From NCBI RefSeq assembly GCF_000960995.1, contig NZ_CP009434.1, positions 1 through 64,000 of the forward strand: a stretch of DNA of 64,000 bases. Direction: 5' to 3'. The notes below the pieces were generated by a model that saw nothing but the letters and a program-made list of their open reading frames with translations, was not told the origin of the DNA and searched no databases. The stretch is from Burkholderia glumae LMG 2196 = ATCC 33617. GTDB lineage: Bacteria > Pseudomonadota > Gammaproteobacteria > Burkholderiales > Burkholderiaceae. The position numbers and the translations under genes were made by a program. Every line of letters begins with the position of its first letter. The stretch's first letter is position 1. Shown here one piece after another: positions 28,580 through 37,905 of this stretch.

Positions 28580-31503
28580 TGGCGCGAGCGAAGGCACGCT
28601 ACGTCGTCGGCATCGACCTCGGCACCAGCAACACCGTGGTCGCCTACGTCGAGGCGGGCGGCACCGCGATCCGCCTGTTCGAGATCGACCAGCTGGTGGG
28701 CCCCGGCGAAGTGGGCGCGGCATCGCTGCTGCCCTCGGCGCGCTACCACCCGGCCGCGGGCGAGCTGCCCGCCGGGGCGCTCGCGCTGCCGTGGCGGCAA
28801 GCCGAAGGCGAAGACGAAGACGAAGGAAACGGTACGGCGCCGCCCGCGATCGTCGGGCGGTTCGCGCGGCAACTCGGCGCGCAGGTGCCGGGCCGGCTCG
28901 TCAGCAGCGCCAAGAGCTGGCTGTCGAACGCCGCGGTCGACCGGCTCGCGCCGATCCTGCCATGGGGCGCGCCCGAGGATATCGGCAAGGTCTCGCCGGT
29001 GGCCGCCAGCGCCAGCTATCTCGCGCACGTGCGCGATGCCTGGAACCACCGCTTTCCCGACGCGCCGCTGGCGCGGCAGGACGTCGTTCTGACCGTGCCC
29101 GCGTCGTTCGACGACGGCGCGCGCGCGCTCACGCTGGAGGCCGCGCGCGCGGCCGGCCTGCCCGCGCTGCGGCTGCTGGAGGAACCGCAGGCGGCGTTCT
29201 ACGACTGGCTCTACCAGCACCGCGAACGGCTGCGCGACGCGCTGGCCGGCACGCGGCTGGTGCTGGTCTGCGACGTCGGCGGCGGCACGACGGACCTCAC
29301 GCTGATCCGCGTCGAACTCGACGCGCAGGGCGAGCCGGTCCTCACGCGGGTGGGCGTCGGCGATCATCTGATGCTCGGCGGCGACAACATGGATCTCGCG
29401 CTCGCGCATCTGGCCGAGCGCCGGCTCGCGGGCGACGGTGGCGAGCGGCTGTCGGCCGCGAGCCTCTCGCAGCTGGTGGAGCGCTGCCGCGTCGCGAAGG
29501 AGCAGCTGCTCGGCGACGACGCGCCCGAAGCGGTGCCCGTCACGCTGCTCGGCGCGGGCGCGAAGCTGATCGGCGGCGCGCGCAGCACGCGGCTCGAACG
29601 CGCCGAGGTCGAACGGATCGTGGTGGACGGCTTCTTCCCGGCCGGCGGCGCGGATGAGCTGCCGCGCCGCTCGCGCGCCGCGCTCGTGGAGTTCGGGCTG
29701 CCCTACGCGGCCGATCCGGCGATCACGCGGCACATCGCGGCGTTCCTCGCGCGCTTCGCGTCGCAATCGCGTCACGCGCTCGCCGACGGCGCCCAGGCGG
29801 CGGGCGGCAAATCCGTTGCGCCCGCATCCAATCCGGCGCACGCCGCGAGCGGCGGCGCGCCGCCCGCGTTCGCGCTGCCGGACACGCTGCTGCTCAACGG
29901 CGGCGTATTCCGTGGGCGCGCGCCGGCGGCGCGCCTCGCCGACACGCTCGGCGCCTGGCGCGGCGCGCCGCTCAAGGTGCTGAGCAATGCCCAGCCCGAC
30001 CTCGCCGTGGCGCGCGGCGCGGTGGCCTACGGGCTCGCGCGCCACGGCCGCGCGCCGAAGATCGGCGGCGGCTCGCCGCGCAGCTATTTTCTGGTGCTCG
30101 ACGGCGAGCGCGACGCACGGGCGGCGGACGGCGCCGCCGCTCCGGCGCCACGCGGCGTCTGCGTCCTGCCGCGCGGCACGCCCGAGGACGAGCCGGTGCG
30201 ACTGGGCGATCGCACCTTCGCGCTGCGGCTCGGCCATCCCGTGCAGTTCCGCCTCGTCTCGACGGTGGCCGACACGCCGTGGCGCCCCGGCGAGATCGCC
30301 ACGCTGGCCGGCGACGCTTTCGTCTGGCTGCCGCCGCTGGCCACCGTGGTGCGGCGGCGCGACGGCGGCCCCGGCAAGGCACGCGAGCGCGCGGTGCAGC
30401 TCACCGCGACGCTGACCGAGGTCGGCACGCTGGAGATGCACTGCGTGGCCACCGACGACGACGCGCAGCGCTGGCAGCTGGAATTCCGGCTGCGCGGCGC
30501 GGACGGGCCGGGTGCCGACGCGGCCGATGGCGGCGAACCCGCCGACGCCGCGCGCCATCCCGGATTCGACGCGGCGATCTCGCTGATCGAACGCGGCTTC
30601 GGCGCCCCGTCGGCACGCGTCGATCCGAAGGAGGTGAAGCGCCTGCGCGCCCAGCTCGAACAGCGGCTCGGCCCGCGCGCGGGCTGGGATCTCGCGCTGC
30701 TGCGCGAGCTGTTCGGCGCGCTGTGGGAGCGTGCCGCGCGACGCCGCCGCTCGGCCGACCACGAGCGGCTGTGGCTCAACCTCGCCGGCTGGTGCATCCG
30801 CCCCGGCTTCGGCCATGCGCTCGACGCGTGGCGCGTCGAGCAGCTCTGGACGCTGTTCGACGACGGCATCCAGCACGTTCACGACGCGCAGGTGTGGTCG
30901 GAATGGTGGACGCTCTGGCGCCGCGCGGCCGGCGGCCTGCCGGCCGAGGCGCAGCAGCAGGTCTGCGACGCGCTGGCCTGGCTCGACGAGGCAGCCGCGC
31001 AGAAGCACCACGGCTTGCCGTTCGACCCGTCGAAACTCGGCCAGGCCGACATGACGCGCCTTTACGCCTCGCTCGAACGGCTCCCCGCCGAGCGCAAGAT
31101 CGCGATCGCCGAAGCGCTGCTCGAGCGGCTCGCGCGCGGCGCGGGCAACCGCCAGGACTGGTGGGCGATCGGCCGGATCGGCGCGCGGCTGCCGTTCTAC
31201 GGCAGCGCGCACGAGGTGGTGCCGCCGGCGGTGGCCGCGCGCTGGCTCGACGCGATCCTCGCGCTCGACTGGAAGAAGATCGAGCCGGCCATGTTCGCGG
31301 CCGCGCAGATCGCGCGCATGACGGGCGACCGCTCGCGTGATCTGCCCGACCAGGTCCGCGACGCGGTGCTGCGCCGGCTGGCGGCCGCCCATGCGGCGCC
31401 GAGCTGGCTCGCGATGGTGCGCGAGGTCGTCACGCTCGACAGCGCGGATACCGGGCGCGTGTTCGGCGAGGCGCTGCCGGCAGGCCTGACGCTGATCCGG
31501 TGA
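28579..31503 (+). CDS. Long Hsp70-family protein with extra C-terminal domain
   Basis: This 974-residue protein has an ATPase domain with GIDLGTSNTVVAYVE (about 11-25), CDVGGGTTDLTLI (about 231-243) and LLNGGVFRGR. After a beta-rich region (about 480-640) it carries an additional helical domain of about 330 residues (WDLALLRELFGALWERAARR ... RLWLNLAGWCIRPGFGHALD), not found in DnaK. Pfam DUF3731 may describe it; I could not check. Sequence similarity to the preceding gene in the ATPase half shows they are paralogues. The two, with the DUF2760-type protein, probably form one machine. Clients unknown. Confidence 0.87.
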   Translation: MARAKARYVVGIDLGTSNTVVAYVEAGGTAIRLFEIDQLVGPGEVGAASLLPSARYHPAAGELPAGALALPWRQAEGEDEDEGNGTAPPAIVGRFARQLGAQVPGRLVSSAKSWLSNAAVDRLAPILPWGAPEDIGKVSPVAASASYLAHVRDAWNHRFPDAPLARQDVVLTVPASFDDGARALTLEAARAAGLPALRLLEEPQAAFYDWLYQHRERLRDALAGTRLVLVCDVGGGTTDLTLIRVELDAQGEPVLTRVGVGDHLMLGGDNMDLALAHLAERRLAGDGGERLSAASLSQLVERCRVAKEQLLGDDAPEAVPVTLLGAGAKLIGGARSTRLERAEVERIVVDGFFPAGGADELPRRSRAALVEFGLPYAADPAITRHIAAFLARFASQSRHALADGAQAAGGKSVAPASNPAHAASGGAPPAFALPDTLLLNGGVFRGRAPAARLADTLGAWRGAPLKVLSNAQPDLAVARGAVAYGLARHGRAPKIGGGSPRSYFLVLDGERDARAADGAAAPAPRGVCVLPRGTPEDEPVRLGDRTFALRLGHPVQFRLVSTVADTPWRPGEIATLAGDAFVWLPPLATVVRRRDGGPGKARERAVQLTATLTEVGTLEMHCVATDDDAQRWQLEFRLRGADGPGADAADGGEPADAARHPGFDAAISLIERGFGAPSARVDPKEVKRLRAQLEQRLGPRAGWDLALLRELFGALWERAARRRRSADHERLWLNLAGWCIRPGFGHALDAWRVEQLWTLFDDGIQHVHDAQVWSEWWTLWRRAAGGLPAEAQQQVCDALAWLDEAAAQKHHGLPFDPSKLGQADMTRLYASLERLPAERKIAIAEALLERLARGAGNRQDWWAIGRIGARLPFYGSAHEVVPPAVAARWLDAILALDWKKIEPAMFAAAQIARMTGDRSRDLPDQVRDAVLRRLAAAHAAPSWLAMVREVVTLDSADTGRVFGEALPAGLTLIR

Positions 31504-31718
31504 AGCGCGGCGCACGGCCAGCACCGCACGAGACCGGCGCGCATCGGGCCGAGCAGCAGGCCGACAAGCCCGCGCGCTAGCGCGACGGCGGCCCCGCCGC
31601 CGGCCATTCCGGCTCGGGTCGCCCCGCCCCGCCGCCGGCCCGATCGCGCCCGGGCCGCGGCGGCGGGCACGCCACGCGCGCTCCATAATGACCGTTCGCA
31701 TACGCAAAGGAGCACGGC

Positions 31719-32447
31719 ATGCACTACGAACTCTATTACTGGCCCACCATCCAGGGTCGCGGCGAATACGTCCGGCTGGCGCTCGAGGCGGCCGGCGCCG
31801 ACTACCTCGACGTGGCGCGCGAGCACGGCGGCAGGGGCCAGGGCATGGCGGCCATGATGGAGCTGCTCGACAGCCGGTCGCTCGCCGCCCCGCCGTTCGC
31901 GCCGCCGTTCCTGAAGGCAGGCGAGCAGATCATCGGCCAGACCCCGAACATCCTGCTGTTCCTCGGCGCGAGACATCAGCTCGCGCCGCAGGACGAAGCG
32001 GGCCGGCTCTGGGCACACCAATTGCAACTGACCGTGGCCGATTTCGTCACCGAGATCCACGATACGCACCACCCGATCGCATCGAGCCGCTATTACGAGG
32101 ACCAGAAGGCGGAGGCGGCGCGGCGCGCCGAGGATTTCATCGCGCACCGGCTGCCCAAGTTCCTCGGCTATTTCGATCGCGTGCGGGAACAGAACCCGCA
32201 CCCGGGCGGCTACATGGTGGGCAGCCAGCTCAGCTACGTGGACCTGTCGATCTTTCAGCTGATCGAGGGCCTGCGCTACGCGTTCCCGAAGGCCACCGCG
32301 CGCGTCGAGAAGCAGCACGCGGGCCTCACCGCGATCCGCGACCGCGTGGCCGAGCACCCGCCGATCGCGCGCTATCTGGCCTCGGCGCGCCGCATCGCGT
32401 TCAACCAGGAAGGGATCTTCCGGCACTACCCGGAGCTCGACCGCTGA
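31719..32447 (+). CDS. Glutathione S-transferase family protein
   Basis: In this 242-residue protein an N-terminal thioredoxin-like domain begins HYELYYWPTIQGRGEYVRLAL, and the usual cis-Pro/GSH site is replaced by FLKAGEQIIGQTPNIL. A helical C-terminal domain follows. The layout resembles sigma/alpha-like bacterial GSTs with a Tyr near the N-terminus as the likely thiol-activating residue (Tyr7 in YYWP). Ribosome site AAAGGAG is 8 bases upstream. A hairpin follows the stop. It lies just upstream of the MarR regulator, which often controls GST-type detoxification genes. Confidence 0.85.
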   Translation: MHYELYYWPTIQGRGEYVRLALEAAGADYLDVAREHGGRGQGMAAMMELLDSRSLAAPPFAPPFLKAGEQIIGQTPNILLFLGARHQLAPQDEAGRLWAHQLQLTVADFVTEIHDTHHPIASSRYYEDQKAEAARRAEDFIAHRLPKFLGYFDRVREQNPHPGGYMVGSQLSYVDLSIFQLIEGLRYAFPKATARVEKQHAGLTAIRDRVAEHPPIARYLASARRIAFNQEGIFRHYPELDR

Positions 32448-32455
32448 CCCTAAGG

Positions 32456-32475
32456 GCCGGCGCCCAGGCGCCGGC
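32456..32475 (+). terminator. GC hairpin after the GST gene
   Basis: A perfect 8-bp GC stem (32456-32463/32468-32475, loop CCAG) begins 9 bases after the GST stop. No T-run follows, so it is only a candidate terminator or RNA-stability element. Confidence 0.4.
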
Positions 32476-32533
32476 GCGGGCAGCCCCGTCTGTCCGGCCG
32501 CTTACCCACGCCGATCTCAGAAGTTTGTCTTGC

Positions 32534-32544
32534 AAGTTCAACTT
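32534..32544. promoter_or_regulatory. Candidate MarR operator
   Basis: AAGTT-C-AACTT is a perfect dyad 22 bases before the marR-type start codon. A further GAAGTT at 32520-32525 pairs with AACTTC at 32540-32545. MarR proteins commonly autoregulate from AT-rich dyads at this position. Confidence 0.5.
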
Positions 32545-32565
32545 CTCTTATCTACGATAGCACCC

Positions 32566-33009
32566 ATGACGACCTCCACCGAATCCGATCGCGCGCTCGA
32601 AGCCGAGGTCGCGGACCTGACGCTCGCGATCGGCCAGCTCGTGCGCCGGGTTCGCGCCGAAGTCGATCCGGGCGACTACAACCTGTCCCAGCTGAGCGTG
32701 CTGGCGCGCCTCGAGCATCGCAGCCCGATGACGATCGCCGAGCTGGCACGCGCCGAATCGATGAAGCCGCAGTCGATGGGCACGCTCGTGCATAGCCTCG
32801 AACAGGCCGGCCTGGTGGAGCGCCAGCCGCACCCCACCGACGGCCGCCAGTGGCTGATCGCGCTGACCGAGGCCGGCGCGGCCGAGCGCCGGCAGCGCCG
32901 CAGCGCGAAGCGCGCGTGGCTGCTCGAGGCGATCCGCGAGCTCGGCGTGGAGGAGCGCCGCACGCTGAGCGCGGTCACGCCGCTGCTGCGCCGGCTCGCC
33001 GAGCGCTGA
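32566..33009 (+). CDS. MarR-family transcriptional regulator
   Basis: The 147-residue protein has a winged HTH (LSQLSVLARLEHRSPMTIAELARAESMKPQSMGTLVHSLEQ shown in part as AELARAESMKPQSM) and the wing VERQPHPTDGRQW, both typical of MarR. It is preceded by a dyad that fits autorepression. Likely targets are itself and the downstream isochorismatase-like or upstream GST gene. Ligand unknown. An ATG 36 bases upstream is in frame but would place the dyad inside the coding region. Confidence 0.88.
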   Translation: MTTSTESDRALEAEVADLTLAIGQLVRRVRAEVDPGDYNLSQLSVLARLEHRSPMTIAELARAESMKPQSMGTLVHSLEQAGLVERQPHPTDGRQWLIALTEAGAAERRQRRSAKRAWLLEAIRELGVEERRTLSAVTPLLRRLAER

Positions 33010-33146
33010 GCCGCGGCGCAGCCCGCATCGCTTCGCATCGATTCGCCGCGCGGCATCCCCTCTCGCGCGCCGCGGCTGCGCGCCCCATGCGGGCAGCGCG
33101 GCCCCGGCTCATTCCCGTCAACGGCCACCGGCCCAAGGAGCCTTTC

Positions 33147-33710
33147 ATGACCGTCACCACCCTCGATCCGAACACCGCGCTGATCGTCATCGACCTGCAG
33201 AAGGGCATCGTCGCCTTGCCCGTCGCGCATCCGCCCGCCCCCATCGTCGAACGGTCCGTGCGGCTGCTCGATGCGTTCCGCGCACGCGGCCTGCCCGTGG
33301 TGCTCGTCAACGTCGCCGGCGTGGCGCCGGGCCGCAACGAGCAGCCGCGCCGTGGCGGCGAACTGCCGCCCGACTGGGCCGAGCTGCTGCCGGAACTGAA
33401 GCAGCAGCCGGGCGACCTGCTCGTCACCAAGCGCACCTGGTGCGGCTTCACCAACACCGATCTCGACGCGAGGCTGAAGGCGGCGGGCGTCACCCAGGTC
33501 GTGCTGTGCGGCATCGCCACCAGCATCGGCGTGGAATCGACCGCGCGCCTCGCCTACCAGCTCGGCTACCACGTCACGCTCGCCATCGACGCGATGACGG
33601 ACCTGCACGCCGACGCGCACGCCAACAGCATCGCGCGGATCTTTCCGCGCCTCGGCGAGACCGGCACCACCGACGACATCATCGCGCTGCTCGAGCAGCG
33701 CGACGCCTGA
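33147..33710 (+). CDS. Isochorismatase-fold hydrolase without the usual Cys
   Basis: In this 187-residue protein the conserved Asp is in ALIVIDLQKG and the Lys in VTKRTWCGF. The third position of the Cys hydrolase triad falls in CGIATSIGVESTAR, where cysteine hydrolases have Cys-Val; here it is Gly-Val. The fold is kept but nucleophilic amidase chemistry is unlikely, as in true isochorismatases such as EntB, which also lack this Cys. AAGGAG lies about 9 bases upstream. Downstream of the MarR gene and probably under it. Substrate unknown. Confidence 0.85.
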   Translation: MTVTTLDPNTALIVIDLQKGIVALPVAHPPAPIVERSVRLLDAFRARGLPVVLVNVAGVAPGRNEQPRRGGELPPDWAELLPELKQQPGDLLVTKRTWCGFTNTDLDARLKAAGVTQVVLCGIATSIGVESTARLAYQLGYHVTLAIDAMTDLHADAHANSIARIFPRLGETGTTDDIIALLEQRDA

Positions 33711-33937
33711 CCGGCCGCGCGGCAGCTGCCGGCGTGGTTCGTGCATCGCGCGGCGCCGCGCCGGAACCGCCCGGCGCGATCTCGCGCGCCGTTCATCAGG
33801 CCGGTGTTCGCGCCCGCCCCGGCCGGCCGCTGCGTCCGCAGCGGCGCGTCGTGCGTCGGCCGGATGCGGGCGCCGCCCCGGCCGCGCGATAATCGCGTCT
33901 GCCCTCGTCAGCCCCCTTTCGCTCCCGGAGTTCCCGC

Positions 33938-34630
33938 GTGACCCCGATCGTCCTGATCCCCGGCCTGCTCTGCACGGCCGAAGTCTTCGCCCCCCAGCTT
34001 CCCGTGCTCTGGCCGCACGGCCCGGTCACGATCGCCTCGACGCTCGGCGGCGACACCATCGGGGAGCTGGCCGCCGCGCTCCTCGCCGACGCGCCGCCGC
34101 GTTTCGCGCTCGCCGGCTACTCGATGGGCGGCTACATCGCGCAGGAGATCCTGCGCCAGGCGCCCGCGCGCGTGACGCGGCTCGCGCTGCTGAGCACCTC
34201 GGCCCGTGCGGACCTGCCGATCCAGATCGAGATGCGCCGCGCGCTAGTCGATGCGGCCTGCCACGGCGATTTCGACACCGTGCTCGCGAGCCTGTCGATG
34301 ACCAACGCGCATCCGTCGCGCCGCCGCGACCCGGTGCTGGCCGCCACCAAGCGGCGCATGGCCGCCGCGATCGGCCGCGCCGGCCTGGCGCGCCAGAGCG
34401 AGGCCTTGATCAGCCGCGTCGATTCGCGCGCGGACCTCGCGGCGATCGCCGTTCCCACGCTCGTGCTGACGGGCGACAGCGATGCCATCGCGCCGCCCGC
34501 CCACGCGCGCGAGATGGCCGACGCGATTCCCGGCGCCAAGCTCGTGATCGTGCCCGAGTGCGGCCACAACGCGACGCTCGAATGCCCCGAGGCCGTCAAT
34601 GCCGCGCTGCTTGCGTGGCTCACGGCCTGA
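33938..34630 (+). CDS. Alpha/beta hydrolase
   Basis: A compact hydrolase of 230 residues. LIPGLLCTAEVF gives the oxyanion region, AGYSMGGYIAQ the nucleophile elbow, LTGDSDAIAPP the acid and ECGHNATLE the catalytic His. No signal peptide, so cytoplasmic. About 230 bp after the isochorismatase-like gene on the same strand. Related proteins include esterases and MhpC-like C-C hydrolases; nothing decides between them. Confidence 0.85.
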   Translation: MTPIVLIPGLLCTAEVFAPQLPVLWPHGPVTIASTLGGDTIGELAAALLADAPPRFALAGYSMGGYIAQEILRQAPARVTRLALLSTSARADLPIQIEMRRALVDAACHGDFDTVLASLSMTNAHPSRRRDPVLAATKRRMAAAIGRAGLARQSEALISRVDSRADLAAIAVPTLVLTGDSDAIAPPAHAREMADAIPGAKLVIVPECGHNATLECPEAVNAALLAWLTA

Positions 34631-34869
34631 TCCGTCAGGCCGCGACATGTCCGGCGTCTTGCCCGCGGCGCGGCGCCGAGATCGCAGGGCGCGAGGCGCG
34701 GTGCCGGCGCATCACGGCCGCGCCGGCCCTGGCCGAACAAAAAGCCCGGCGCAGCGCGCTGCCCGCGCGATAACGTTATGAAACCCCGCGCCGCCGCGCG
34801 GTGCGCGCCCCACAACGGCGGCCGGGGCTCGTGTATCGTGAGGGCGTACCAGGCCATTCCGGAACATCG

Positions 34870-36054
34870 ATGACCACGATCGATACAATATCGACGCCCC
34901 GCTCCAAGCTGTCCGCCGTCTCCCGCCGCCTCCCTCCGAACCCGACGTACCCGGTGCCGGCCGCCACGCGCCAGCCGCGCGGCGCGCGCGCGGCGCGGGC
35001 CGCCCAAGCCCTCGCCGCGGCACTCGCCAGCAGCGCGATACCGATGGCCTGCCGCGCCGAGAGCGACGGCTTCGGCGAACTCAACGGCCCCGGCCGGATC
35101 GCCATCTTCGCGCTCGCCGGCGGCTGGCTGCTGCTGACGCTGTTCCTGTTCACGATGCTGCGGCGGGTACGGCCGCACACGCGCTACGCCGCAAGCGGCC
35201 TGTTCCTGGCCGCGCCGTTCCTCTGGCTCGCCGTCACCTATAGCTGGTTCGCGATGACCGAGCCGCGCGAATTCACGCCGTCGGCCACCGCCACCGCGAT
35301 GCATACCACCGACACGCCGGTGGAGCTGGGCGGCGCGACGTTCCCGGCCGGCAGCCGCGTCGCGATGCTCGCGCCCGACGAGCATGGCGACGCCCCGCAG
35401 CCGGCCGCCGTCGAGGCCGATCGCCCGGTCGCGCTCGGCGCGCTGTCGATCCGCGCGATTCATCGCGTGGCCGGCGGCGCCGACGACACCTATGGCGCGC
35501 TGCTCGCGTTCGACCAGACCATCGATGGCTGGCCCTGCGCGGCGATCTCCGACATGGACACGGTGCTGCGCGTGGTGGACCGCCGTGCACCGAAGCCACG
35601 CCTCGTCTCGTGCCAGCTCGCCAGGACGGTGACGATCGGCAGCGTCGCATGGCCGCCCGCCACCGTCGTGCGGCGCGGCAGGAAAGGCAGCTGGACGCTG
35701 TTCTGGCAGGCCAGCACGTTCTCGCAGGTCGAGCGCGCCAAGGCGTTCTCGTTCGACGTCGATTCGATGTCGGGCGACTACGGCGCGGCGCACCAGCTCC
35801 TGTCGTGGAGCGGCACGCTGCACGGTGACGGCGAAGTGAGCGTGGCCGACGTGAGGTTTGGCGGCGATCCCGCGCCGGCGCTCGCCTGGCAGAGCGACGG
35901 CGCGATCCGCGTGACGGGGCGCGGCGTGGACGCCAGCGGCGCGCCGGTGAATTGCGTGACGGTCAGGATGACGCGCACCGGGCCGGCGTACCGGCACTGC
36001 GCGGCGCCGGCGGCCGACCAGCCGGCATCGGCCGCGCAGGGGGCATCGCGCTGA
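34870..36054 (+). CDS. Membrane protein, hypothetical
   Basis: The protein has about 394 residues. A hydrophilic Ala/Arg-rich N-terminal segment of about 45 residues and a signal-like stretch (AQALAAALASSAIPMACRA) come first. Then two transmembrane helices (IAIFALAGGWLLLTLFLFTML and GLFLAAPFLWLAVTYSWFAM) precede a beta-rich extracytoplasmic domain of about 250 residues with two Cys pairs. No known family recognised. The domain may face the periplasm. The ATG at 34870 is preferred over an upstream start that would lengthen the basic leader. A 10-bp palindrome ATAACGTTAT lies at 34770-34779, about 90 bases upstream. Confidence 0.7.
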   Translation: MTTIDTISTPRSKLSAVSRRLPPNPTYPVPAATRQPRGARAARAAQALAAALASSAIPMACRAESDGFGELNGPGRIAIFALAGGWLLLTLFLFTMLRRVRPHTRYAASGLFLAAPFLWLAVTYSWFAMTEPREFTPSATATAMHTTDTPVELGGATFPAGSRVAMLAPDEHGDAPQPAAVEADRPVALGALSIRAIHRVAGGADDTYGALLAFDQTIDGWPCAAISDMDTVLRVVDRRAPKPRLVSCQLARTVTIGSVAWPPATVVRRGRKGSWTLFWQASTFSQVERAKAFSFDVDSMSGDYGAAHQLLSWSGTLHGDGEVSVADVRFGGDPAPALAWQSDGAIRVTGRGVDASGAPVNCVTVRMTRTGPAYRHCAAPAADQPASAAQGASR

Positions 36055-36109
36055 GGCTCGACGATGTGCGGCGCGCGCGCGAGGCGCCGGCGCGCGCCGG
36101 CAGGCATGG

Positions 36110-36589
36110 TCAGGCGCTGCGCGGCGGGCGCCCGATGGCCTGGAGCAGCGTGAAGCTCTCGCAGACGAGCGGCATCGCCGGGTGCGCCACCCGGCCGATG
36201 CGGCGGCACTCCTCGGTGAAGAAACGCCAGTGCTCGGTCCGCCAGTGCGCGAGCGACCGATCTGCTTCGCCTTCGCTGGCCGCGAACGCCGCGTCGACGC
36301 GGTCGAACGGCACGATCCGCACCTCGCTGATGCGCAGCAGCGCCGCCGGCCGGCCATGCCAGTCGAGCACGATTTCGATGTCGCCGGCCTGCGGCGGCGG
36401 CTCGCCCTCGGCCTCCCACGACCAGGCCAGGCTGCAGGTGCCATGCTTTTCGCCCGTCAGCACGAGCGCGATCAGCGCTTCGGACAGCGCCTCCGAATCG
36501 CCGAAGCGGCCGATCCGCACGTGCCCTGCCGACACCGCCACGCCGCGCTGCGTGAGTTCGGCGACCAGCGCCTCGGGGGTTTGCTCCAT
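36110..36589 (-). CDS. ASCH-domain protein
   Basis: The 159-residue protein carries an ASCH fold (PUA-like beta barrel). Its signature GEKHGTCSLAWSWEAEGEPP corresponds to the conserved GxKxxT substrate loop, and VRIVPFDRVDAAFAASEGEAD to the following strand and helix. ASCH proteins bind RNA or nucleoside-like ligands; the related E. coli YqfB hydrolyses N4-acetylcytidine. It ends 26 bp before the next minus-strand gene end, and the two are in the same direction after the cyclase. Specific role unknown. Confidence 0.85.
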   Translation of the reverse strand: MEQTPEALVAELTQRGVAVSAGHVRIGRFGDSEALSEALIALVLTGEKHGTCSLAWSWEAEGEPPPQAGDIEIVLDWHGRPAALLRISEVRIVPFDRVDAAFAASEGEADRSLAHWRTEHWRFFTEECRRIGRVAHPAMPLVCESFTLLQAIGRPPRSA

Positions 36590-36616
36590 ACCTGGCCTCT
36601 CCTCGCGTCCGCGATT

Positions 36617-37846
36617 TCATCCGGCCCGCTGCCAGATCCGCGCGCCGCTCGGCTGGTCCTGCCAGACCGGCGGCGCCTCCGCCAGCATCACGCAATTGCG
36701 GCCGTTGGCCTTCGCCGCATAGAGCGCGCCATCGGCTCTCGCCATCGCCGAGGCCAGCGTATCGCCGGCCCCGATCTGCTCCACGCCGGCGCTGAACGTG
36801 CAGGCGAGGTTGCCGCCCGGCACGCTCGCCGCCGAGGCGGCGACGAGCGCACGCAAGCGGTTCGTCAGGCGCGCGGCTTCCTCCCTGCCGGTGCGCATCA
36901 GCAGCGCGAACTCCTCGCCGCCGATCCGGCCCAGCAGGTCGCCGTGCCGCGTCTCGCGCGCGATGGTCAGGGCCACGTGCGCCAGCGTCTGGTCGCCGGC
37001 CGCGTGCCCGTAGCAGTCGTTGATGCGCTTGAAGTCGTCGATGTCGAGAATCACGACGGACAGCTGCGATTGCGCGGCCCGCGCCGAATCGAGCAGCGCC
37101 TCGGCCCGCGCGATGAAGGCGCGCCGCCCCAGCAGGCCGGTCAGCTCGTCGATGGTGGCCAGCCGCTCCATGCGCGCCATCAGGCGGTCGTGGGCCAGCA
37201 TCACCATGCCGACCGACAGGCACGGCAAGCTCAGCGTGGCCATGCCGAGAAACGCGATGTTCAGCGGCGTCGCCGCCAGGAACACCGTGTCATGCATGAA
37301 GCCGAAGCCATAGGCCGCGCAGCGGGCCGCATGGACCAGCGCCCCGAGCGCCGCGATTACCGACACGAAGTCGTAGACGTACCTGGGCCGGCCCGCCGGC
37401 CGGTGCCGCTGCGCCAGCCAGGCGATCGCGAAGCGCACGTAGGCGAGGCCGCCCGACACCAGCACGATGCGCGCGTCGAGGTCGGGCGAACGCCAGGTCC
37501 AATAGGCGAGCCCGGCTATCAGCAGACCGAACGCGGCCGATTCCCAGACCACCGGGGCACGCAGCAGGAAGAAACGCCGCAAGCCGTGCAGGGCGAGCAC
37601 CGACGCCGTCACCAGCAGCATGCTCGCGCCGCCCGCCGCGCTGTCCGAGCGGCGCAGCAGCAACAGCACCGCGGCAGCGCCCAGCAGGCCCACTGCCATG
37701 CACCAGTGGCGCACGCCCGGGATTCCGGCCTGCAGCAGCGAGCCGAGGACGGCGGCGCTCATCAGGCAGAACAGGGCCGCTATGCCGATAAGCACGGTCG
37801 GGGTGGACATGGCAGCGTGACGGGAAAGTCCGATCGATGAAGGCAT
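36617..37846 (-). CDS. Membrane-bound diguanylate cyclase
   Basis: The product of about 409 residues has around six N-terminal transmembrane helices (to about 210), followed by a GGDEF domain. The active site RIGGEEFALL is intact, and RHGD lies five residues before it, matching the RxxD inhibitory I-site, so it should make c-di-GMP with product feedback. The membrane part has no recognised sensor domain name but resembles the MHYT/5TM-like anchors of Burkholderia GGDEF proteins. The start is uncertain: ATG at 37846 or 37810, neither with a clear ribosome site. No EAL domain. Confidence 0.88.
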   Translation of the reverse strand: MPSSIGLSRHAAMSTPTVLIGIAALFCLMSAAVLGSLLQAGIPGVRHWCMAVGLLGAAAVLLLLRRSDSAAGGASMLLVTASVLALHGLRRFFLLRAPVVWESAAFGLLIAGLAYWTWRSPDLDARIVLVSGGLAYVRFAIAWLAQRHRPAGRPRYVYDFVSVIAALGALVHAARCAAYGFGFMHDTVFLAATPLNIAFLGMATLSLPCLSVGMVMLAHDRLMARMERLATIDELTGLLGRRAFIARAEALLDSARAAQSQLSVVILDIDDFKRINDCYGHAAGDQTLAHVALTIARETRHGDLLGRIGGEEFALLMRTGREEAARLTNRLRALVAASAASVPGGNLACTFSAGVEQIGAGDTLASAMARADGALYAAKANGRNCVMLAEAPPVWQDQPSGARIWQRAG

Positions 37847-37905
37847 CGGGCGTGGCACGGAATCGTGCGCCTGCCGGTGCAGGCAAAGCGCATATCGTAC
37901 CGGAA

